A stretch of 64,000 nucleotides of DNA from Dimargaris cristalligena (taxonomy: Eukaryota > Kickxellomycota > Dimargaritomycetes > Dimargaritales > Dimargaritaceae), in the NCBI GenBank assembly GCA_027576995.1, contig JANBQC010000031.1, forward strand, positions 1 through 64,000, read 5' to 3'. The notes under the pieces were generated by a model. That model was not told the origin of the DNA and did not search any database. It saw only the letters and a list, made by a program, of their open reading frames with translations. A program made the position numbers and the translations under genes. This document shows, piece after piece, positions 56,895 through 64,000 of the stretch (its first letter is position 1; every line of letters begins with the position of its first letter).

Positions 56895-58268
56895 GATGTG
56901 TAGCGAATTTTACCTTTTTTCCCAAAGGAATCGAGTGGGTGTATAGTTATCAAATGAATATGCGGACAGAGTGTAATACGGTATCAAAACCTAGTGGATG
57001 GAAGCCCTATGGTGAAGGAAGAAATTGGGAACAACAAGTCGAGAGGCCAAGTGCGAAAAGGCTTTACGTCAGAAGAATAAGTGACTTCCGGTTTAAAACG
57101 ACTGGGTATGGCTTTTGAAATAGATATTGAAGGCAGAGGTTTTCAATAGTAGTCATATATGCTAGAAGGTCGCAAGGGCGTTGTCTTATAATAAATCAAG
57201 TGCATTGGGTCATCTTAAGAAGGTTAGACGCCCGTTCCCATTACCAAAGGTGCCTCTTCCCTCTCCGTTCGCCCCTTTCTGTTATTAAAAAACTCTATCA
57301 TCCAATCCTAGTTACCATGCCCTCTTTCTCTCCTCTCCTTACATTCATCTCAACGGAAGCCACCGGACGGCAATGGCGTAAATAGCCCAAAAGGAGGCAT
57401 TCCCTATATATTTTGTACCCCGTCTACCCAACTATTCCCACCAACTAAGAAATGAAAAGTGGGGAGGAGCGCTGACGTCTCTGTCTTTAGGCCAGCCGCT
57501 AAGGGTACAAGTGCGACCCAACCATGCGGAAATTGAACAATAAGCGGGCCGCTGATGGATCATCTGAGCGTTTGGTAGCAGGCAGCGGTTTCTTTTTCAA
57601 AGGGAAATAATGTCCCATTCCTCCTCCTCCTCCTCCCCATACATCTGCTTAGGACATTACAGGGGGGGTAAGGTTGATGTCAGAACAGGCGGATCAACTG
57701 TTTACCGAAGAATCTTGCAATCCAACAAGTATATATAAATCGGTATATAACTGAGTAGATCCTATCTTCCATTCGAACCTTCCCCACTATTCAATCGCTA
57801 CTTTTCAACGTCATTTTGGGATATAGATAATGTGGCTTGTGTTTATCTATTTATTTTTTTCGGGTTTAGTCGAAAACCACTCGATTTCTGAATGTGATAA
57901 TAGACCCAGCGTAAAGCCCAGATTGTCTAGCATACATGTGCTTAGGTTGTCTTCCCTTTGGGAATTTGACATGCTCGACACCCAATGTGACCCAATTGGT
58001 AACTCCTGATGCTCTGACAGGTACTTCCAAATGCAGCCGAAATCTAACAGAGATCATCTGCAGAGACAAATAAAAATATATGGCATTGGTTATTCTGGCA
58101 CTAAAGGTTGTTTATTCCTAATACATGTTGTTAAATTTAGAAATCGAAATCGAAATAGATCTTTCTGCAAAAGGAAAACGAAAAAATGCTCAGAGGGTGG
58201 ATATCTTCTATAGAAAACATATGCCACTTATTCGTCTATGGCTTCTGAAATCTTTTTTTATTTCTTGT
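56895..58268. other. spacer with one orphan exon-like frame
   Basis: Apart from the exon-like frame at 57866-58057 and a short CCT run near 57618, no feature is supported. Confidence 0.45.
57866..58057 (-). CDS. orphan terminal-exon-like frame, 63 codons
   Basis: Reads from ATG 58057, placed directly after a strong acceptor-like GTCTCTGCAG, to a stop at 57866. The product looks like a folded beta-rich protein end (RFRLHLEVPVRASGVTNWVT, LGVEHVKFPKGRQPKHMYA). Codons are A/T-ending and AGA-rich, unlike the C/G-ending usage of neighbouring genes. No upstream exon was found before the secreted protein D stop at 58269. It may be the last exon of an unresolved gene, a decayed insert of foreign origin, or chance. 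Not recognised. Confidence 0.3.
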   Translation of the reverse strand: MISVRFRLHLEVPVRASGVTNWVTLGVEHVKFPKGRQPKHMYARQSGLYAGSIITFRNRVVFD

Positions 58269-59129
58269 CTAGGGCTGGGGAGGTTTAGAGTTCAACTTCC
58301 CGGAATTCTGGCTGCAAGTGGGGGTGAATTCCTGATTCATCGCCTCGATACTAGCATCCGGACAGGGTAAAGGAGTGTGAGTTCCGTCGGTCTGTTCCGG
58401 GACTGTGGAGAGGGATTGATCTGAGCCCATGTGGGCCATTTTCCGATGGTAGTCGAAGGCCCGCTCTAAATCCTCCCAGCGGGACCGAGCCAAAAAACAG
58501 CCGTCACCGTCGCCATCGCCCCCACCGTTCGTGGTGGCGGTGGTTTCGGTTCGGAAGGAGGCCGGCTGCGAGTCCTTCATAAAATCCACCAGGTCTAAAA
58601 AGGCGTCCAGGTCGTTGGCTGACGAATGGGAGGAGGTCGAATGTTCAGTAAGTCGCCGACGGGCGGTCAAGGAGGTGGTCGATAGCGGCAGTGGTGGGGG
58701 GCACGGCCGCGAACTGAAGAAACCCAGGGCGGATTTTAGGATAGAGCTACCGCCGGCTATGAAAGACGCGGACCCGCGGCGCAGCGGGGGGAAATCGGCC
58801 GGGGGGATTCCGGTCATTCGGGGAATTTGCACAAAATCCGTGTCGTCCTCGCTATCACTGTATTCGTCATCGAAAGACTGTTGATAGTAGCTGGATTGAA
58901 TTGGGTCGGGGTTAAACAGAATACGGTCGAAACTACTCACCGGGTTGAGATCGGAATGGGTAGGGGTGTGGGAGCTGTGGCTCGGGCGGGAATAGCCCCT
59001 GGGGGATGGCGTCCGTAGAACTACGGCCTGGGAAATTGGGGGCTGTTGCGAGCCAGTGACGGGCGCCGCTTGAACCATGTACACGCTCGAATAGGCCGAC
59101 GCCAAAATACTAACCCAGGATAAATACAT
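58269..59129 (-). CDS. secreted Ser/Pro-rich protein D, 286 aa
   Basis: Single exon, ATG 59129. Signal peptide MYLSWVSILASAYSSVYMVQ with cleavage near AAP. The mature part is hydrophilic and Ser/Pro/His-rich, with an acidic SDSEDDTDF patch, two dibasic sites (PPLRRGS, TARRRLTEH), a helical segment (SSANDLDAFLDLVDFMKDSQ) and a Gly/Asp run. Three cysteines are spread out (RPCPPP, GCFL, PTCSQ) besides one in PCPD near the end. No family recognised and no membrane anchor. Probably a disordered secreted or wall-associated protein that may be proprotein-processed. Confidence 0.7.
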   Translation of the reverse strand: MYLSWVSILASAYSSVYMVQAAPVTGSQQPPISQAVVLRTPSPRGYSRPSHSSHTPTHSDLNPVSSFDRILFNPDPIQSSYYQQSFDDEYSDSEDDTDFVQIPRMTGIPPADFPPLRRGSASFIAGGSSILKSALGFFSSRPCPPPLPLSTTSLTARRRLTEHSTSSHSSANDLDAFLDLVDFMKDSQPASFRTETTATTNGGGDGDGDGCFLARSRWEDLERAFDYHRKMAHMGSDQSLSTVPEQTDGTHTPLPCPDASIEAMNQEFTPTCSQNSGKLNSKPPQP

Positions 59130-62100
59130 GATGACGCTGGTGGGTCACAAACTAATAATGGACCTAAGTGGAAGTATAGCCCGCTGTTTAGAATATAGAG
59201 AAATGCTGATTTTCCGAATAGAATGCCTTGGTTTAGGCTTACGGAATTAGATATAGATGAATGAAATAAAAACTCGAATGACTGGGCTCGTATTATTTAC
59301 AAACGAACTGGTGTGGCTCGGGTCATTAAATCATCTAAATGGTTAATTTTGGAGGGATGGTCTGAAGATGCATTCCTGGGACCGACCGACTCTGAATATA
59401 TATATGATCTTATTTTAGCCCATGTCACGTAATACCTATGAAACGTCAGGGAAATATTAGAATTCTGACCAGGAAAAATTCATCATGGGTCCATGCTATG
59501 AGTCACATATTACCGACCGATGTAATAGCCATCTTTGAATAACGACGGCGGATAGGTTGCCAAACAGACGGTGCGACCATCGGTGACTAACTTGGGAGGG
59601 AGAAGAAAAGGAGAGAGGGCTTGGCTGCGCTTTTTCCCTACCGCCGCCACCACCTCCACCAATGCTGACGCCTCGTTAGGACGTGGGGCAGACTTCTAAA
59701 GATTCAAAAGCCATTTGACGCTATAGTATAGTAGGGACACAGAGCAGTGAGATAGTCTAATCCATGCTCCTAGGTATGAAGCCATATCAAGAAGACATTG
59801 GCACATGTCGCACAGAGTCTCAAACCTTGGCCATCAGGTCGAATTATGATTCACTCGAAAGCAAATTTTACTTGATATTTCAAGCCAAAAAAAACGGGTA
59901 GTAATAGAATCGGCTAGGGTGATAGGTGGCGAAGAAACAGGTGTAGGGGTGGTGGTGTGAGTGGCGCGACGCGGAAGCAAAGTGGGGGAAGTTCCTGTGG
60001 ATAAGAGTAAGAGCGAGTAGGTAAGAGGTACCTTGCTGTTACTCTGCCCGAATCGGTGAATTTGACTTTTTAGGTAGATGCGATCTTTCGCTCAAATGGC
60101 ATTATTGCAGGCTTATATTAAGTTATTGATATTGCTAGAATTGCGGTTGCCTGGTGACCAATTCTTAGGGGGGTGATTGGAGGCAGATTTAGTTAAATCA
60201 AATGCCTGGAAATGACCCGCTGATTGAACCAAATGGCCTAAACTAGGCGATTTGAAACGAACCTACCGATACTTTTAAACCATAATTTATAAGATCAAGT
60301 CGATATATCCAGGGCCTACCAAGCCTCCGTAAACTTCCTTTCATCTTGATACGTTGGTTAAAAAGAATAGAATGCAGAGACGTGTATACCCTCGCCTCGG
60401 TTGGAAATTTGAGATGCCAAGGTTACGCAGGTGCGACACTCAGGTGACCAGCCCGCCAAGGTTTTGAGTGGCCAACCTGACCTTCCCTCCCTCGCTGGGT
60501 CGATAAGCAGCGCTTCGTGCATTACCCCAATAGGGAAATGGCCCCGAGAGGGAGAGACAGAGAGAAGAAAACAAATGGAAGGTTAGGCACAGATAGGGCC
60601 CGGTCGGTGAAAGGAAGTTTCCGCTTTTTTGGCGGTTATACAGCTCTATCCAAGGTATTGGGCGCCCACTCTAGGCCGTTGTGCCTTAATATGGGTCGAA
60701 GCACAAGCTGACGGAAAGGGGGTCACTTTTCCCTATTTGATTAGCGCGGCCTATCTGGTTAGAGTGTAGCTACTCCCCTTTACATACTACTTGTACAGAC
60801 GCAAGCAAATGAAAGGAGGAGAGGCTGTGGACTGAACCACCTTATCAGGTACCTCTGTTGAGCCGTATGGCTAAACTACAATAGAGTAAAATAAAATAGA
60901 AAAAACGGACTGTAAATGTATGTACATACAGTGTGGCCAAGGAAGGGGCCTCTAAATAGGCGTAGATGACCCCCAGTCGCTCGTCCCGATGTTGCTCCAG
61001 ATGAGCACAGGAGAGCACATCCCAACTATCCAACTCCGAATGACTGGACGCTAAAAATAGGCCACCCGGCCCCTCTCTCTCTCTCTCCATTATTCGCCCA
61101 TTCCTTCTCCAATCACTCTTCTCCCTAACTTGCTGCTGCTCCTAAACTCATTGTGGTTATTTTAGGACAGCAGGATTGACGACCCCTTCCTTCATTTTCC
61201 TATCCTACCTATTATAGCACTCGTTTCCATCCTTGCCCCCGGATCCGTTCCTGTCGCCAAACTGGAAGAGGAAGGGGGTCAGCGTGATGGCGGTGGGCCA
61301 AGGGGAGTGGTTCAAATTTGGTGCGCATGGAGTCTCACACTCTCTCTCTCTTTCTTTGCACCGTTCGAGAAGCCGTTATTTCGAAGAAGAGAGCGGTTAT
61401 CAGCTGGGTAGGGCCGCTGCCCTCCCCCTCTTCCCCCTGGATTGTCCCAATAGAAACCAAGGAACAATGGCGGGAATAGCCTTGGGGCTTGGTATGGTGA
61501 TAAATATTGAGAATTGCAATGATGTTATGGGTCATGGGCGGGTGTGGCATGGTGCCCACAATAGAAGTTTGGTGAGTTATTTAGGCCATGACAATAGTCC
61601 AGTCATTTACTTAAAATGGAGTATAATCTACTCGAACAGTCGGCGACTACTGACTGGGTTTGGCTCTCTCCTCCCTTACTAACGCCGCCTACGCAAAGCG
61701 TGGTTTATTCCCTCAAACTGATCCAACCATTGGGGGGCTTGGTTTAGAATTCCCTTGGCAATTTTTTTTTCATATTCCTTGGATCTGGCCGCTTTTTCTA
61801 TATAGGAGACTCGCGCCTTTAACGACGGGGTGAAATGCAGCAGCTTGCCTCTACAACGGGGCTCCCCTACTGCAAGCTGTTTATTTGTCACCCCTGATAC
61901 ATGTTGCGTGCAGCAAAACCAGCCCTATCTGGGGATATTTCCAGCATTATTGCAGTGCTTCATACATATCTGGGAAACCAAAGGAGCATGGTGGTCTTCC
62001 CCCCCTCTTCATTCCTTACCGGTTCGCCGACTCCTTGCTTATATATATATATATATATAATGTCATTAGGGATAGTTTGGGTCTATAAATGTGCGGAAGG

Positions 62101-62746
62101 GAGTTTTAAATAGCCGCCGATGCACACCTGCGTGCTATAGCTGAGGAGGGGAAAGGGAGAGGGAGATGTGCGACTGTGCCGAACAACCCTGGCCCTCCCC
62201 TTTTCATGCCCCTCGGCAGCCCTTCTTTACCTCGTGTGCGTCGTTTCTTCCATTCTGTGTTTCCCCGCTCGGCCCACTAACTACCGCGCTTGATACGCCT
62301 TTCGATACTTCTCTAGGCAGAAGCCCTCCGCGACTCAGGATTGTCTAGCTATCTATCAATGTTAGCGCAGTCCACTACCTGTCTTTACCTCATTCTCCCT
62401 TACTCTACTGTTTATTATTTCGGGGTTCTCTCTATCACATACAACATACACTTGGCGGGCTCTTCCCGAGACCATCTCTCATCCCTATTCTATTGACAAG
62501 TTCACCTTCACTTCCATTCACTCTTCACTTCACTTCTCTACCTGCAGCGTTCGCCGTTCCTTGGCCCCTCTTCCAGTTCTTTGCCAGTTCGTTCAGCTAG
62601 CCGCCCTACTTATCCCTTCCCCTAGCTGGTTCTGCGCTGCTTACCGCGTCACTTTCTATCTCTATTTCTATTTATATTTATATTCCTGTTTCTATTTTTA
62701 TTCTCGATTGCTTATACCACCTTTCCAACTCCGCCCACCGTTCGCC
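59130..62746. other. 3.6-kb spacer upstream of the PX-domain gene
   Basis: AT-rich with a TA run at about 62039-62059 and CT-rich leader-like sequence from 62150 to the ATG. A minus-strand frame at 61679-61891 (Lys/Arg-rich, no ATG) could be a last exon but has no partner. No other feature supported. Confidence 0.45.
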
Positions 62747-62870
62747 ATGGTCCTTTCTCTGGCTGTACCCGACGCAGCGGTCACGGCAGGCACCACCACC
62801 CTGACCTTCCGGGTCACTCTCACCCAAGAGGTAAACACCTGTTGTTTATATAGCCGCCCATTTAGTAGTG

Positions 62871-62901
<31 letters not shown>

Positions 62902-64000
62902 TGGTAGTGGTAGTGGTTGTGGTTGTGGTTGTGGTTGTGGTAGTTCATCCAGGTAGATTCGGTTAATTGGACGGGTCTAGTTCTGTCCTCCCCTCGGGAC
63001 CAGAACCCCTATTTCCATATCCAGCCCGCAAATGGGGTTCCTTCCCAACCCAATGGGCCCAGCTCAGCCCCCTTCCGACCCGTAGGATAGGGAAAGAGGG
63101 ATCCATTGGCCGACTACTGGGGGGCCTAAACCCAGACCCCTGCTCCGAAGCTTAGCAAACCACAACCCTCCCATGCGCGCAGTACTAACTCTATTCTCTG
63201 ACTCCGTCTATTGTATCTGGCTCCTGCCCCACCTTTTCCTGCTCACAGGGTTCACGACCCAAGGGCACCGACCTTGTAGGCCTTTGTGTTAACAACGTCA
63301 CATTGGTGTCACCGATTTACCGGACCCACCAGCAGGTGAGCTGGCTCCACTCGCAGCTGACCCAAATGTTCATGGCGGGTGCTACCCAGCCACCCATGGC
63401 TCTACCCTGCATTCCCGAGCGGCTCGACCCGGACTCGCTGGACCACAAGACCGCCATTGAGCGTAAACGCCGCCAAATCGATCGGTATCTGCGACGGTTG
63501 AGTTCGCGGGCGGCTATTATGAACTCACCCCCTATGCTCCACTTTTTATCCGAAAATATGGTAAGTGGTGCCCTCTCTTATACCGCGGCTTTAGGTTATC
63601 CCCCGTCGTCTCCCTTGAATCCCTCTTAGCACAATAGTATACTTTGGGTATGGTTTTACCCTTCCCAAAACTGGCATCATTTATTAACCCCCTTATCTTC
63701 TGGTTATCATCGTTCAACCCTATCCTGGAACTCGGAATTCCTTGTGTTTTTTGTTCATCACCCCCATTCAGTGCCCAACCCATACGGCTAATGACCGGCC
63801 AGGATACCTGTCCCGCCTGACTCTTCGGCGCTTGAACCCCAAAACCACCGATGTCGAATTCCGGAAATTCGACTTCTCGGAACCCTTAGAAGGGGTAAGT
63901 TCATTCAGAGTATTCTTTTATGTTTGTATATAATGATATCCATTTACAATGGCATTCCCGTGGAGGCGCAATTCCGGCATCTCCTTAATTCACGCCTATT
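62747..64000 (+). CDS. PX-domain sorting nexin, 5' part only (runs off the window)
   Basis: Exons seen: 62747-62830, 63249-63560, 63772-63894, each joined in phase 0 by GTAA donors and CAG acceptors; the gene continues beyond the window after the donor at 63895. The PX domain binds phosphoinositides on endosomes. Its parts are the beta-sheet start (LSLAVPDAAVTAGTTTLTFR), YRTHQQVSWLHSQLTQMF (where the family has its 'SDF-WLH--L' segment), a proline stretch QPPMALPCIPERLDPDSLDH, and ERKRRQIDRYLRRLSSRA followed by NSPPMLHFLSEN, a typical PX closing helix. The usual RRYSDF basic pair is YRTHQQ here, as in SNX5/SNX6 and fungal Vps17, which do not bind PI3P canonically, so a retromer-associated Vps17-like SNX-BAR is the best guess. 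ATG has a CGCCATGG context. Confidence 0.75.
62864..62943. repeat. (AGT/GGT/TGG)n trinucleotide repeat in the first intron of the PX gene
   Basis: Long run of GTAGTA, then GGTAGT, then GGTTGT units, about 80 bases, inside the first intron. It is likely polymorphic. Confidence 0.75.

Noticed and set aside
61679..61891. Lys/Arg-rich minus-strand frame ending HALRRRR
   Set aside because: Lacks an ATG and no upstream exon with compatible phase was found; left as spacer.
1..64000. CRISPR arrays, bacterial operons, riboswitches, insertion sequences, integrated viral genes
   Set aside because: None seen. The repeats present are microsatellites and coding repeats; no transposase, reverse transcriptase or viral replication motif was recognised in any frame.

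Overview
This window looks like nuclear DNA of a fungus. The genes are monocistronic, sit on both strands, and carry spliceosomal introns with GT(A/G)AGT-like donors and AG acceptors. Recognisable products are eukaryotic or fungal: NST1, Rrp9/U3-55K, RAD17, SFR1/MEI5, a MICOS small subunit, a vacuolar-type amino-acid permease, a PX-domain sorting nexin and a solitary 5S rRNA gene. Three tandem CCCTAA units (TTAGGG telomere type) fit the same picture. Coding sequence is rich in G and C at third positions while spacers are clearly AT-richer. The lineage is not decidable from sequence reading alone; an early-diverging (zoopagomycotan-like) fungus is my guess.

Layout. 1-2.8 kb: AT-rich spacer without a gene I can support. 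2.8-9.5 kb: very long NST1 gene (minus). 11.7-14.9 kb: two secreted proteins, the second with a double-psi beta-barrel (DPBB) domain. 15.7-20.1 kb: CobW-family GTPase (4 exons) convergent with RRP9. 22.4-26.7 kb: AVT-type amino-acid transporter convergent with a gene whose first exon encodes a signal peptide followed by an F-box-like motif. 28.1-33.1 kb: two DNA-repair genes, SFR1/MEI5 (minus) and RAD17 (plus), pointing away from each other with a poorly resolved small exon between. 35.3-40.9 kb: two secreted proteins with a similar N-terminal plan, one carrying tandem repeats. 41.5-46.4 kb: MIC12-like gene, then two tandem paralogous multi-pass membrane proteins of identical length (344 aa). 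48.2-49.5 kb: two-exon cysteine dioxygenase. 49.5-55.4 kb: gene-poor, holding the 5S rRNA gene. 55.4-59.1 kb: three more secreted proteins. 59.1-62.7 kb: spacer. 62.7-64.0 kb: 5' part of a PX-domain sorting nexin that runs off the end.

How it fits together. The recognised genes are ordinary housekeeping functions with no shared pathway, apart from the two recombination/checkpoint genes. The unusual part is the rest: seven genes (eight counting the F-box-like one) out of about twenty start with a signal peptide, most are unrecognisable, and three share a short module after the signal peptide. Together with the tandem receptor-like membrane proteins this suggests a lineage-specific secreted/surface gene set embedded among core genes. 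Gene models were built by eye from reading frames and splice signals; exon junctions are exact to the base where stated but have no transcript support.
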